Shown here in pieces: positions 7,622-17,371 of a stretch of 64,000 nt of DNA. Origin of the DNA: JABMMZ01 sp044341025. GTDB lineage: Bacteria > Bacteroidota > Bacteroidia > NS11-12g > UBA955. A program made the translations under genes and the position numbers. Position 1 is the first letter of the stretch. Every line of letters starts with the position of its first letter. Location of the stretch: assembly GCA_044341025.1 (NCBI GenBank), contig JBIISM010000004.1, positions 1 to 64,000 of the forward strand, given 5' to 3'. The notes below the pieces were generated by a model. That model was not told the origin of the DNA and ran no database searches. It saw only the letters and a program-made list of their open reading frames with translations.

Positions 7622-9421
7622 TTAACCAATATTCATATGCGTGGTAGCATATTTATAATCGGCATTGATTGCCTTCTCACTCAATGAATAAGCCAAAGTG
7701 ACAATACCGACTCGACCAACAAACATTGCAATTGTCAATGTCACTTTACTGGCATCGGTTAATCCAGCGGTTATACCGGTACTAAGTCCAACTGTTGCAA
7801 ATGCTGAAACAGCTTCATAAGCCAAACGCACCAATTCAATTCCCTTATCTGTAAAGGATAAAACCGTAATAACCAATAACACGAAAAGGCCTGAAAAGAT
7901 TACCACCGCAAAAGCTTTGTAAATCAGATCTTGTGCAATGCTTCTATTGCCTAAGGTCATTTCTCTTTTACCTCTTATGGTTCCAATTATGGCAACCATC
8001 ATAACCACAAATGTGCTGGTTTTTATACCACCACCCGTTGAAGCTGAAGAAGCACCTATAAACATTAAAAAAATAGAAAGAAGCAAAAGTGTATTTGGTA
8101 AATGCTCTAAACTAATGCTGTTAAAGCCACTGGTTCTTAGATTAACCGATTGGAAAAAGCAGATTGCAACTTGGGCAATAGGTGATTGGGTAGCGAATCT
8201 TGGGTCATCAATTAAGAAATAAAATGAGGCCATTCCGATCAAAATCAATGCAATACTCATGTAAATTGCGACCTTCGAACTTAATTTCCACTCTCTCCAC
8301 GGTTCTTTAAGTCTAATTCTAAGCATCAATGGAGAAAACACATCTCTAATTACTGGAAAACCCAAACTACCAAAGAATATAATTACGCCCACAAAAATGT
8401 GCAGCATGTACAACTCTGAAATCAGTGGCGTCTCAAAATTATACTCAAAAGTACTAAAGCCCGCATTGCAAAATGCAGAAATACTATGGAATATTGAGGA
8501 ATAGATTTTTTCACCAGGGCTTGCAAATTGATAATCACCCCACAATACATAGATGCCAAGGGCGCCCAAACCTTCGATTAAAAAGGTCATAACTAAAATT
8601 CGCTTGATTAAGTAATAACTACCACTTAAGTGCTCGGCATCCAACAATTCATTCATTGCAATCTGGTGTTTAACCCCAATCCCTTTTTTTATAAAGGAGG
8701 CGAAAAAGGAGGCAAACGTCAAAATCCCAATTCCACCAAGCTGAATTAACAATAAGATGATAATCTGCCCTTTTATATTAAAAAAGGTTGCAGTATTAAC
8801 GACCGTCAATCCAGTGACACAACATGCACTGCCTGCTGTAAAAACGGCATCAACAAAATTTAAAAATTTTCCGGTGTGGTTAAATCCTGGCAAAGTTAAA
8901 AGTGATCCACCACCTAAAATCAGCAACACAAACGAAAGTATAAATAGGGTAGTAGGTTTAAGTTTTGTTGTATAAACAGCATTAATCGATTTAACCAATT
9001 CAATGCCAGCAAAAATTAACAAGAAAAACTGTATAAAAAAGTGGTATATGGATCTATAATTTGTGATTTCCAAGCGAATTAAAAACTTTTCAAGTATTGG
9101 GTGACCAAAAAGAAAATAACTAACGCCATCGTATATAACCAATAGGATTAAAATCGCCTCCAATACATTTGCCCCAAGAAAACCTTGCTTGTCTTTTGCC
9201 AGCAGCAACTTAATAACAAAACCAATGATAAAAACCAAATAGAAAAACCTTGTACTCAGCAGTATTAACTTGATGTTTTCTTCCGAATGGTTAAAGCCAT
9301 AGCGGTATACCATAACACCTAACACCAAAAGCGAAGAAACTAAGGTAAAAATTCTTAATATAGTCAATATTGCTTCTTCTTGCTTAAACAAGAAATAGGA
9401 TATTTTTTTATTGGTATTCAA
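7622..9421 (-). CDS. TrkH/KtrB-family potassium uptake channel subunit
   Basis: 599 residues, many membrane helices. Four pore loops with the filter glycine are visible: S-A-C-C-V-T-G-L-T, S-A-F-C-N-A-G-F-S, V-N-L-R-T-S-G-F-N and S-A-F-A-T-V-G-L-S. This is the membrane part of a K+ (sometimes Na+/K+) uptake system; such proteins need a regulatory TrkA/KtrA subunit, which is not in this window. The extra ~140-residue hydrophobic N-terminal region is longer than in minimal KtrB. The start is TTG. It follows the heptose kinase gene by 11 bases, so it is probably in the aminotransferase-kinase transcript. Confidence 0.9.
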   Translation of the reverse strand: MNTNKKISYFLFKQEEAILTILRIFTLVSSLLVLGVMVYRYGFNHSEENIKLILLSTRFFYLVFIIGFVIKLLLAKDKQGFLGANVLEAILILLVIYDGVSYFLFGHPILEKFLIRLEITNYRSIYHFFIQFFLLIFAGIELVKSINAVYTTKLKPTTLFILSFVLLILGGGSLLTLPGFNHTGKFLNFVDAVFTAGSACCVTGLTVVNTATFFNIKGQIIILLLIQLGGIGILTFASFFASFIKKGIGVKHQIAMNELLDAEHLSGSYYLIKRILVMTFLIEGLGALGIYVLWGDYQFASPGEKIYSSIFHSISAFCNAGFSTFEYNFETPLISELYMLHIFVGVIIFFGSLGFPVIRDVFSPLMLRIRLKEPWREWKLSSKVAIYMSIALILIGMASFYFLIDDPRFATQSPIAQVAICFFQSVNLRTSGFNSISLEHLPNTLLLLSIFLMFIGASSASTGGGIKTSTFVVMMVAIIGTIRGKREMTLGNRSIAQDLIYKAFAVVIFSGLFVLLVITVLSFTDKGIELVRLAYEAVSAFATVGLSTGITAGLTDASKVTLTIAMFVGRVGIVTLAYSLSEKAINADYKYATTHMNIG

Positions 9422-9432
9422 TTCGGTTTTCT

Positions 9433-10404
9433 TTAAATCAGATAACTTGACTCTTTTTTAAGTTTTTCAATATTGATTGGCACCACGCCACTTTCTTCAC
9501 AAACCAATCCACCTGCCAGATTCGATAATTCTGCTACAATCCCCATTTCAACTTTACAAGCCAAACACAAGGATGCTACACTAATTACGGTATCGCCAGC
9601 TCCGCTAACATCAGAAATGTTTCGCAAGTGAGCAGGTATAAAATTAAAGTCACTGTGGTCTGTAACCATTACACCATCTTCACTTAATGTTACCATGGTA
9701 TAGGTATTATTTAATTTTTCATTTAATTCCAAAACCAAGTCAACGAGGTTTTCTTTCTTCTTTAAGTTTAAGTCGCTATTTAACCCTTCTTTAATTTCTT
9801 TTAAATTGGGTTTAAACAAAGTTACATTTTTGTAAGCTAAAAAGTTTTTCTTTTTTGGGTCTACAGCTATTGGCTTGCCGGCTTTAATTGCAATATCAAT
9901 TAAAACTGGAATATTTTTTTCGGTTAATACCCCTTTATTGTAATCTTCCAATACCACAACATCACACTTTTTTATGTGGGCCGTAAAGGCTTTTATTAAT
10001 TTGTCATTTTCAGAATCGTTAATGTCGCTTAACATTTCTTGATCCATTCTTAGCAATTGATGCTTGTTGCCAATGATTCTAGTTTTGGTTGTGGTTTTTC
10101 GGTTTTTTGATTGAACAATACCAGCAGTAGGCATTTTACTGTTTTGCATCAAAGTAACCAATGCATCGCCATCATCATCTTTCCCAATAACAGAGCATAA
10201 AATTGGAATTGCTTTTAAAGCAATAATATTAATGGCGACATTGGCAGCGCCACCAAGACGCATATCTCTTTGGTCTATATTCACAACAGGAACAGGTGCC
10301 TCTGGTGAAATGCGCTCAACCTTACCCATAATATAGGCATCAATCATGACATCGCCAACGATTAAAACGCGTTTTCCTTCAAATTCATTAATCAGATTCT
10401 CCAT
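9433..10404 (-). CDS. rfaE1: D-glycero-beta-D-manno-heptose-7-phosphate kinase (RfaE1 / HldE kinase domain)
   Basis: 323 residues, a PfkB-family sugar kinase. The HldE/RfaE N-terminal signatures are visible: G-D-V-M-I-D-A-Y, I-S-P-E-A-P-V-P-V-V, R-L-G-G-A-A-N-V-A-I-N and the catalytic V-S-G-A-G-D-T-V. It phosphorylates heptose-7-phosphate at O-1 on the way to ADP-heptose for lipopolysaccharide core. The adenylyltransferase domain of two-domain HldE is absent, so this is the kinase-only form. The ATG at 10404 is chosen because it opens directly onto the conserved domain; upstream codons overlap the aminotransferase gene. Confidence 0.88.
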   Translation of the reverse strand: MENLINEFEGKRVLIVGDVMIDAYIMGKVERISPEAPVPVVNIDQRDMRLGGAANVAINIIALKAIPILCSVIGKDDDGDALVTLMQNSKMPTAGIVQSKNRKTTTKTRIIGNKHQLLRMDQEMLSDINDSENDKLIKAFTAHIKKCDVVVLEDYNKGVLTEKNIPVLIDIAIKAGKPIAVDPKKKNFLAYKNVTLFKPNLKEIKEGLNSDLNLKKKENLVDLVLELNEKLNNTYTMVTLSEDGVMVTDHSDFNFIPAHLRNISDVSGAGDTVISVASLCLACKVEMGIVAELSNLAGGLVCEESGVVPINIEKLKKESSYLI

Positions 10405-10409
10405 CAATA

Positions 10410-11597
10410 TTATTTTAATGCCAATAAAGCTTGTTTGATTCTTTCCATTGCTTTCAATAGATTCTCTTCGCTGGTCGCATAGGACATCCTTATACAATTA
10501 TCATTTCCAAACGCAGATCCTGAAACCGTTACAACATATACCTCATTTAAAAGATACATGCACAAATCTTGTGAGTTTGAAATTGAGTATCCATTGTGTG
10601 ATTTTCCGTAAAATGAACTAACATCTGGGAATAGATAAAATGCTCCAGGAGGTAAACTCAGTTTTAATCCTGGAATCTCTTTCAAAATATTGTAACATAA
10701 ATCGCGTCTAATTTTAAATGCGTCCCGCATTTTGTAAGTAGGAGTTAAGTCGCCGTTCAATGCTGCAATTGCAGCCTTCTGAGCAATTGAGTTTGTACCA
10801 CTTGTAAATTGGCTTTGCAGTTTTTCGCAGGCATAAGCAATGGCCTTAGGAGCACCAATATAACCAATGCGCCAACCCGTCATTGAAAAAGCTTTTGAGA
10901 CACCATTAACAGTTACTGTTCTGTTAATTAAGGTTCCGTAATTTGCTATGCTGTAGTGCTTTCCTCCGAAGTTGATATGTTCATATATCTCATCACTGAT
11001 AATATAAACATTGGGATGACGCTCAAACACTTCAGCCAAACTTTTTAACTCATCCTCAGTATAGATCATCCCGCTAGGATTGTTAGGACTACTGAACATA
11101 AAAAGCTTTGTTTTATGTGTAATCTTCTCTTCAAGCTGCTTTGGGGTAATTTTGTAATTGGATTCTACATTTGTATCTATAAAAACATTTTTACCTTCGG
11201 CCAAATTAACCATGTCTGCATAACTGACCCAAAATGGCCTAGGTATAATAACTTCATCGCCTGGATTGACAAGTGACAATACCGCATTCATGATTGAATT
11301 TTTAGCACCAGTACTGACAACAATTTGATCCGTATTATAGCTCAAACCGTTCTCCCTTAAAAACTTGGCTGAAACAGCTTCCTTTAAATCAGGAATACCT
11401 GCAACAGGGGTATAAAAAGTAAAATTATCATTTAAAGCATCAACAGCAGCTTTTTTGATGTGGTCTGGGGTAAAAAAATCAGGTTCGCCAAAACTTAAAC
11501 TAATGATGTCTTTGCCCTCGGCTTTTAATGCGCGACCCAACTTGGCCATGGCAATTGTTTCAGATTCAGATATGCGATTTAACCTTTCGGCTATCAT
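10410..11597 (-). CDS. Class I PLP-dependent aminotransferase (aspartate aminotransferase type)
   Basis: 395 residues. Fold type I motifs: G-E-P-D-F near residue 41, S-S-P-N-N-P-S-G for the PLP phosphate and carboxylate site, S-D-E-I-Y-E, and the Schiff-base lysine in G-V-S-K-A-F-S-M-T-G-W-R-I-G-Y. Aspartate/alanine or related amino acid transamination is likely; the exact substrate is uncertain. The ATG at 11597 is preferred over an in-frame TTG 24 bases upstream, since family members start with the same M-x-x-x-R-x-N-R-x-S-E-S. A TAGGTTTG -7-like box lies at 11641-11648 on the minus strand. It is followed closely by the heptose kinase and K+ channel genes. Confidence 0.88.
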   Translation of the reverse strand: MIAERLNRISESETIAMAKLGRALKAEGKDIISLSFGEPDFFTPDHIKKAAVDALNDNFTFYTPVAGIPDLKEAVSAKFLRENGLSYNTDQIVVSTGAKNSIMNAVLSLVNPGDEVIIPRPFWVSYADMVNLAEGKNVFIDTNVESNYKITPKQLEEKITHKTKLFMFSSPNNPSGMIYTEDELKSLAEVFERHPNVYIISDEIYEHINFGGKHYSIANYGTLINRTVTVNGVSKAFSMTGWRIGYIGAPKAIAYACEKLQSQFTSGTNSIAQKAAIAALNGDLTPTYKMRDAFKIRRDLCYNILKEIPGLKLSLPPGAFYLFPDVSSFYGKSHNGYSISNSQDLCMYLLNEVYVVTVSGSAFGNDNCIRMSYATSEENLLKAMERIKQALLALK

Positions 11598-11757
11598 CGA
11601 TTTGTCTTCTTGATTTGTCAAAATTTCAAATTATAAGATGCAAACCTAACTCAATTATTGTGATTCTTGAAACTTAACTTGTTAAACAATATAAGGCAGT
11701 GCATTATATTCTATACATATTCATTGTAATTGAATTCAGTATAGTTGGCCTGAAAAA

Positions 11758-13578
11758 TCAATTTCTGGTGTATTTTCTTTTTCTGTACCACATATTTAAC
11801 AGACCAAACAACAAGACCAGAATAACTGGAACTAAGGTGTTTAAAAGCTGCCATTTCGTTTTCTCACTAAATGTTTCTCCCTCAGCTTTGGGTGCAGTCA
11901 AACGTGGCTTATCCAATAACCTTAATGCAATTTCTTTGGTCCTAATATCAATCAAACCACTTTCATCAAACATATAATCAAAACAATTTAAAAGGAATTT
12001 TTTGTTGGCAAATTGTCGCCCAGTCTCTCGGTCAAATCCCAATGGGTAAATTTCGCCACTACTTCGTTTTACATAGTTTAGTCCTAAATCGCCGTCTGCT
12101 AATACAATCATGCTATTGGTCACAGATTCTTTTACTGGAAACTCGTAAATTTTATCGGGTCGTTTGAAATTCGATTTAAATTCACCTTCTAACAAAACCC
12201 CCGAAACCTGTGTTCCAGACTTAAACGATTGCAAATACTTTATATCGCTATTGTTCGCCACAATCCCAATATCAACAAAAGCTGGGGCATCTTGCAACTT
12301 GGTTCTATCACTACTCAATAGCAAGTTTGTTACTTTTAAATTCTTTCTTGAAATTGGCTTCAAGGTCCCACTGTATCTGCCCCAAACAACTTCTAAATTT
12401 TTAACAATTGGATGCTCATTGCCCTTAAAGGCGAAAAGTGGATAGTACACCCATGGAAACGGAACCATTTGCCCTGGGCGTGATGGGTCATTTAGCACGA
12501 TGTTGTTGCATTGCAAATCCATCAATAAATTAGAATTTAAGCGCACGCCATAATTGAACAACATTGTACGTAAATTCTCATTGTCATAATCCGGAAAAAA
12601 TGCTTTTGTTTGCCGTCTTAAACTGTCGTGCTCTGCCTGAATCGGATCCACCATCCAAATGGTTTTACCTCCATTCATAATGTATTGATCTAATATATAC
12701 GCTTCATCTTTTTGAAGAGGCTCAATTGGTTTTATAATCACAATCCCGTCGTACTGATTCAGCATATCTAACGATTTTAAAACAATACGCTTTCCCAAAG
12801 TATCATAGTTTTGGGTTTCTTCTGTTAAATACACAAACTGTTTTAAATAGTTTTCATTGCCCAAATTAAAAAACACCCGGTCAATGCTGTAATTTTCACT
12901 CAAAGAAGCCAACAATTCATCGGTATGTGCTTCATCTGGCTCGCCATGACCGTAAAGAAATGCAATTTTTTTAGGGGTCTTATTTACACATTTTCTAATT
13001 GCATTTGCAAACTCGTATTCCAATCCCTCAATTGATTTGTTAATTGCATTTTCTTCAGCACGCCCCATTTCGGTATTTAAAAGATTAACGACATATTCTT
13101 TATTGGAGCCATAACTTACTTCGGCAGACGGCAAGATTAAATTTCTCTTTTGCTGGTCGGCGCCCAGCTCGAGATCGTTGTAATACATGACACCTTTTTC
13201 ATTCAATTGCTTAATAATCTCAGACTTCTCTTTATCGGTTTTGTCTTTAAAAACATCGACAAATTCAAAATCAATCTTGTTACCGCTAACATCTCTAAAT
13301 TCACTTAGAATGTCCATGGTCGCCGTCCTTAATCTTTTAAAACGTGAGGAAAGGTTATCACTCTCCAAGTATACCTTAAAATACATCCGGTCATTAACCT
13401 TTCTTGCAAGATTCTTAGAGGTTTCTGATAAAGTAAAGCGCTTTTCTTTCGTTAAATCAAACTTTTTGTAATATTGGGTAGCTAAAACATTGACAACGCC
13501 TATTACCACAAATAACAACAACAATTCAATGATGGATTGCTGTTTAATGCTTCTTTTTTGTTTCTTAATCTTTACCAT
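11758..13578 (-). CDS. gldG: Gliding motility-associated ABC transporter substrate-binding protein GldG
   Basis: 606 residues. An N-terminal membrane helix (about residues 17-36) is followed by Y-Y-K-K-F-D-L-T-K-E-K-R-F-T-L-S, the GldG opening motif, then a long extracytoplasmic region with F-L-Y-G-H-G-E-P-D-E, and a C-terminal helix (V-P-V-I-L-V-L-L-F-G-L-L). GldG works with GldA and GldF in an ABC transporter needed for gliding in Flavobacterium, though not in every glider. Its start overlaps gldF by 7 bases, so the three are a single translational unit. Confidence 0.92.
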   Translation of the reverse strand: MVKIKKQKRSIKQQSIIELLLLFVVIGVVNVLATQYYKKFDLTKEKRFTLSETSKNLARKVNDRMYFKVYLESDNLSSRFKRLRTATMDILSEFRDVSGNKIDFEFVDVFKDKTDKEKSEIIKQLNEKGVMYYNDLELGADQQKRNLILPSAEVSYGSNKEYVVNLLNTEMGRAEENAINKSIEGLEYEFANAIRKCVNKTPKKIAFLYGHGEPDEAHTDELLASLSENYSIDRVFFNLGNENYLKQFVYLTEETQNYDTLGKRIVLKSLDMLNQYDGIVIIKPIEPLQKDEAYILDQYIMNGGKTIWMVDPIQAEHDSLRRQTKAFFPDYDNENLRTMLFNYGVRLNSNLLMDLQCNNIVLNDPSRPGQMVPFPWVYYPLFAFKGNEHPIVKNLEVVWGRYSGTLKPISRKNLKVTNLLLSSDRTKLQDAPAFVDIGIVANNSDIKYLQSFKSGTQVSGVLLEGEFKSNFKRPDKIYEFPVKESVTNSMIVLADGDLGLNYVKRSSGEIYPLGFDRETGRQFANKKFLLNCFDYMFDESGLIDIRTKEIALRLLDKPRLTAPKAEGETFSEKTKWQLLNTLVPVILVLLFGLLNMWYRKRKYTRN

Positions 13579-14300
13579 TTTCTGCTGTTAAAAATAATTT
13601 TAGTCAACCAAATAAACAATACAATCAAACTCAGGAAATAAACAACATCTCTGGTATCAACAACCCCTCTACTGATATTTCTGTAATGAAAATTTATCCC
13701 AAACCATTCAATGAAAAAATCAGTCTTCTTAAAAATTTCAAAAGAACTAAGATATTCAAAACTGGAATAAAAAAAGAAACACAAAAACATGCTCACAATA
13801 AATGAAACAATTTGATTGTCTGTGATAACACTTGAAAACAATCCAATAGAAACATAACCTGCACTCAAAAAGATTAAGCCTAAATAACTTCCCCAAATTG
13901 CACCGGTGTCAATATTGCCAATTGGAATCGACAATTTATGAATGGTGAAGTAATAAATAAATGTAGGCAATATAGAAAACAACACAATAAGCAAGCCAGC
14001 AAAATATTTGCCTAAAATGATGGATAAATCAGTAATTGGTTTGGTGCTTAAAATTTCAAAAGTCCCCGTTTTTTTCTCTTCACTAAAGGAACGCATGGTA
14101 ATTGCCGAAATCAAGAAAATAAAAATAATTGGGGCTAATTCAAAAAATGGATCTATGTTGGCATAACCAACGTCTAAAATGTTTGTTTCATTGAAAATCC
14201 ATATAAACAAACCATTTGCAACTAAAAACACAATGATTACAATGATGGCAATTAAGGAGCTTAAAAAACTCCGAATCTCCTTGGCTAATATACTAAACAT
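13572..14300 (-). CDS. gldF: Gliding motility-associated ABC transporter permease GldF
   Basis: 242 residues with about six membrane helices, of the ABC-2 permease type. Seen: K-E-I-R-S-F-L-S-S at the N-terminus, M-R-S-F-S-E-E-K-K-T-G-T-F-E near residue 68 (the conserved cytoplasmic loop of these permeases), and L-G-K-Y-F-A-G. It is the membrane part of the GldA-GldF-GldG transporter. It overlaps gldA by 8 bases at its start and gldG by 7 at its end. Confidence 0.92.
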   Translation of the reverse strand: MFSILAKEIRSFLSSLIAIIVIIVFLVANGLFIWIFNETNILDVGYANIDPFFELAPIIFIFLISAITMRSFSEEKKTGTFEILSTKPITDLSIILGKYFAGLLIVLFSILPTFIYYFTIHKLSIPIGNIDTGAIWGSYLGLIFLSAGYVSIGLFSSVITDNQIVSFIVSMFLCFFFYSSFEYLSSFEIFKKTDFFIEWFGINFHYRNISRGVVDTRDVVYFLSLIVLFIWLTKIIFNSRKW

Positions 14301-15210
14301 CTTTTTTTGTTACATTTTTAAATACGTCTTCCAAACTGCTTTCAATTAATTTCATTTCGGTTAAAATGAGGTCTTGCTTAACTGCAAAGTTAAAAATTTC
14401 AGATTTTATTGTGTCTTCACCTTTCTTCGATTTCACAATATAGGTACTGTCAGCCAATAAGCTGGCTTCAGATAGGTTGTTTAGTTCTGACAATTGCTTT
14501 GCATTTAATGTATGGTTAAATGAAACCTGCACAATGTTGTCTGGACTAAATGAATGTTTTAATTCTTCAGGCTTTCCATTGGCTACAATTTTTCCGTTGT
14601 TTACAATCATTACACGGTTGCACATGGCTTCCACTTCTTGCATAATATGCGTAGAAAGCAAAACGGTCTTGTCTTTGCCGATATTTATAATCAAATTCCT
14701 TATTTCTACAATTTGATTGGGGTCTAATCCGCTCGTAGGTTCATCCAAAATTAACACTTTTGGATTGTGTATAATCGCTTGGGCCAAACCGACTCTTTGC
14801 CTGTAACCCTTAGATAATTGACCTATTTTCTTGTTCTGTTCAATCTGCAAGCCGGTTAATTCAATCATTTCCTTAACACGTTGTGTTTTGTTGTTTAATT
14901 GGTAGACAGAAGCTGCAAACATCAAATACTCTTTAACGTACATGTCCATATAAAGTGGATTATGCTCGGGCAAATACCCAATCTGTTTCCTTACCTCTAT
15001 CGAGTCGGTTTCAACATTTAATCCGTTAACCCATGCCACACCGGAAGTGGGAGGGATGTAGCAGGTTAATATTTTCATGGTTGTGGTCTTACCAGCACCA
15101 TTTGGCCCTAAAAAGCCTACAATCTCCCCACTTTTAATTTCGAAATTAATGTGGTCAATTGCATGCTGACTTTTATAGGTTTTCGTTAGATTTTCTACGC
15201 GTATTGACAC
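14293..15210 (-). CDS. gldA: Gliding motility-associated ABC transporter ATP-binding protein GldA
   Basis: 305 residues. All ABC motifs are present: Walker A G-P-N-G-A-G-K-T-T, Q-loop region R-K-Q-I-G-Y-L-P-E-H, signature L-S-K-G-Y-R-Q-R, Walker B V-L-I-L-D-E-P-T, and H-loop S-T-H. The start is GTG. It is the ATPase of the GldAFG transporter. Having gldA directly in front of gldF and gldG matters because in Flavobacterium johnsoniae gldA is encoded away from gldFG (family knowledge). A minus-strand TATGTTTG -7-like box at 15265-15272 could drive the unit. Confidence 0.92.
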   Translation of the reverse strand: MSIRVENLTKTYKSQHAIDHINFEIKSGEIVGFLGPNGAGKTTTMKILTCYIPPTSGVAWVNGLNVETDSIEVRKQIGYLPEHNPLYMDMYVKEYLMFAASVYQLNNKTQRVKEMIELTGLQIEQNKKIGQLSKGYRQRVGLAQAIIHNPKVLILDEPTSGLDPNQIVEIRNLIINIGKDKTVLLSTHIMQEVEAMCNRVMIVNNGKIVANGKPEELKHSFSPDNIVQVSFNHTLNAKQLSELNNLSEASLLADSTYIVKSKKGEDTIKSEIFNFAVKQDLILTEMKLIESSLEDVFKNVTKKDV

Positions 15211-15313
15211 TTGGCAATAAATATTTGGTTGGCGAATTTAACAAGAATTTTAATATTTACATTGCAAACATATGCACCAAAATAGTATCTAAGGAAGTAA
15301 AATGACTATTGAA

Positions 15314-16759
15314 TTATTCAACTGCTTTAAGCTTGCTCACTGTCCAAATTTCAAAATTACCAACACGGTCAATTAATCTTTTGCCCTGAATTGATTTAAA
15401 ATTTTCACTGTTTGAGACCGCTCTGTTAATTAAAATTCTATCCACGCCATTTAAACGCATTTCATCAAATTGGCTAATATTTTCTTTCTTTTCAAATAGT
15501 TCATCGAAGTTATCAAATGAATATCCCTTAGCGTTAATAAAATAGAAAAAAATGCACCCTGAAACATCGGGTCCAACCAAACTAATTTTGGTTGATTTCA
15601 TTGCTTTTGTTAATTCATTTCTTTGCTCTGTATTTTTAAATTCTTCAGGTATGCCTTTTCCTCCATTGGCCCAACGAGAAGGTATGATTCTTACAAAAGA
15701 CCATATAAAATTGAGGCAACAGAATAACACAAGGAATTTGAAATTAATATTGGATTTTAAAAACAAGTTTAAAACCATCAAAACCAAAAAAGGCAGCAAG
15801 GCCATAAAATAATAGCTGTGGTGCTGCATCCTTTCTATAGCAAAAATATAAAACACCACAAAACCGACAATCCCGATCAAAATTTGAAACCCAAGCTTGG
15901 TAAAAGGTCTAATAAATCTCAATAACGCCAAAAACAAAACAAAGAGTGGCCAACCCATTAAAAGTTCTGGTAAATCCGAAACCAAATTCCCTTGAACCGT
16001 CTTTAGTTTGTCGCGCAAAGAAATGGGCTTTATCCATAATCCAAATTCTTTTAAATTATTTGAATTGGTTAATTCAATGGCATACAAATACCAGGAAACA
16101 ACGGTTAAGGAAACAATAAGAGTGCCTGTTATTAAAAATATTATTTCCTTTTTATTGTATCTTAAATAAACGATGGAAGACAATGGTAGAATTAAAAATT
16201 GAAATTTAATCAAGCCACAAACAACAGCCAACAAAACACCAATAACAAAATGAATTGTCCTCCCATTTTTAAAATAATGAGTAAGAAAACACAATGAAAA
16301 TAAGGAGGCTGTTAATGCCATAATATCGGGCATCGCATTCATACTGTCGTAATAGTTTTGTGGAATTGATAAAAGCATTAAAGACCCGATTACTGCGTAC
16401 CTGTCATCAAATTCCACCTGCTTTAAAAACAAATAGAAGGCAAACATCCCCAGAGTGAATACCAACAAACTAAATACTCTGGCCAATAAATCTGAAAATC
16501 CAAATGCTTTAGAAATTAGAGCAAGTGTCCACTCATAAGCGGGGAAATGAGCACCTGTAATCCCATTGCTGTTATTTCTTCTGTCAATTCTAGGGTGCAT
16601 AATGTCCATGCTTTCTGTGGCGAAATTACGGCTCATTCCTAAAGTGTTGCATTGACGCCAAACATGGCTGCCGCATGGAGGTAAATTTATAAAATAGGCA
16701 TGAAGCAAACCGTTTACAAACGCAAAGAATAAGAATACTTTAAGACCTTTAAAACGCAT
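15314..16759 (-). CDS. Membrane glycosyltransferase of the GT39/PMT-ArnT superfamily
   Basis: 481 residues with about 10-12 membrane helices. The first extracytoplasmic loop has W-R-Q-C-N-T and D-I-M-H-P-R-I-D, in the position where PMT/ArnT-type enzymes carry their catalytic acidic residues; E-R-M-Q-H-H-S-Y-Y lies near residue 310. Such enzymes move sugars from polyprenyl-phosphate carriers to lipids or proteins outside the membrane. Acceptor and sugar are unknown. It starts 3 bases after the end of the dnaX tau frame, so it depends on dnaX transcription. Confidence 0.75.
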   Translation of the reverse strand: MRFKGLKVFLFFAFVNGLLHAYFINLPPCGSHVWRQCNTLGMSRNFATESMDIMHPRIDRRNNSNGITGAHFPAYEWTLALISKAFGFSDLLARVFSLLVFTLGMFAFYLFLKQVEFDDRYAVIGSLMLLSIPQNYYDSMNAMPDIMALTASLFSLCFLTHYFKNGRTIHFVIGVLLAVVCGLIKFQFLILPLSSIVYLRYNKKEIIFLITGTLIVSLTVVSWYLYAIELTNSNNLKEFGLWIKPISLRDKLKTVQGNLVSDLPELLMGWPLFVLFLALLRFIRPFTKLGFQILIGIVGFVVFYIFAIERMQHHSYYFMALLPFLVLMVLNLFLKSNINFKFLVLFCCLNFIWSFVRIIPSRWANGGKGIPEEFKNTEQRNELTKAMKSTKISLVGPDVSGCIFFYFINAKGYSFDNFDELFEKKENISQFDEMRLNGVDRILINRAVSNSENFKSIQGKRLIDRVGNFEIWTVSKLKAVE

Positions 16760-16762
16760 CTT

Positions 16763-17371
16763 CTATTGCTTCAATTTCAATTTGAACTTATTAACCAAGG
16801 ATCTGAATATTTCACTTTCATTAAGTGTTTCTTCGTACTGTTCAGAGGCCGTGTAGGCTTTTCTTGTTGTATTTGCTGTCTCATCTATTGCAAACTGCAA
16901 GGTGATTTCTGTATCATTAAAATACTTTTTCAAAAACGCTTGCCAATCAATTTTAATTTCGCCAATGAATTCTTCTTGTTGAACGGTCATGGTAACAACT
17001 ACTTGTTTTCCTATAATTGCTGGTATCAATAGTTTTATCAAAGAAACAATAGAAACCTTTTGTTTGGCGGCAAAAAGTGCAAAGGCTTTTACTGTATTCT
17101 CTTGGTTTAACTCAGGCGCAATTACAAGTTCTTCTGAAATTTCTTGCACCAGCTTTTCAATTTGGGCCTCTATTTCTTTAACAGGGATGTCTTCTTCCTT
17201 TTCAAGTATTTCAGCGCTGCTGATTTGCAACGGAGCACCTGTGTTTTTCTTTGGGATCTTAGGAAAGGAGAGGGTTTTGTCAGCGAGCTCCGGCGGTTTG
17301 ATTGCATGAACTGGAAGAACCAATTCTTTTTTTTGAACAGAACTTTCGGTCCTGCTTAAATACTCATCACT
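16763..17371 (-). CDS. dnaX: DnaX tau-specific C-terminal domain, reached by -1 shift from the dnaX frame
   Basis: This frame is -1 relative to dnaX and is entered at the A10 run (17371-17380). Reading on from the run gives S-D-E-Y-L-S-R-T-E-S-S-V and then a Lys/Pro-rich linker (I-K-P-P-E-L-A-D) and an alpha-helical domain of ~110 residues ending in K-L-K-L-K-Q. There is no convincing start codon of its own (only TTG at 17323, inside the linker), so it is best read as the tau extension: 365 residues from the dnaX frame plus 202 here, 567 in total, usual for Bacteroidota DnaX. In other bacteria the tau extension binds DnaE and the helicase. It could also be one gene broken by a sequencing or real indel in the homopolymer. 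Confidence 0.75.
   Translation of the reverse strand, partial: SDEYLSRTESSVQKKELVLPVHAIKPPELADKTLSFPKIPKKNTGAPLQISSAEILEKEEDIPVKEIEAQIEKLVQEISEELVIAPELNQENTVKAFALFAAKQKVSIVSLIKLLIPAIIGKQVVVTMTVQQEEFIGEIKIDWQAFLKKYFNDTEITLQFAIDETANTTRKAYTASEQYEETLNESEIFRSLVNKFKLKLKQ

Noticed and set aside
16763..17323. A separate 186-residue hypothetical protein
   Set aside because: It has only a TTG start inside a Lys/Pro linker, joins the dnaX frame by a -1 step at the A10 run, and has the character of the tau C-terminal domain.
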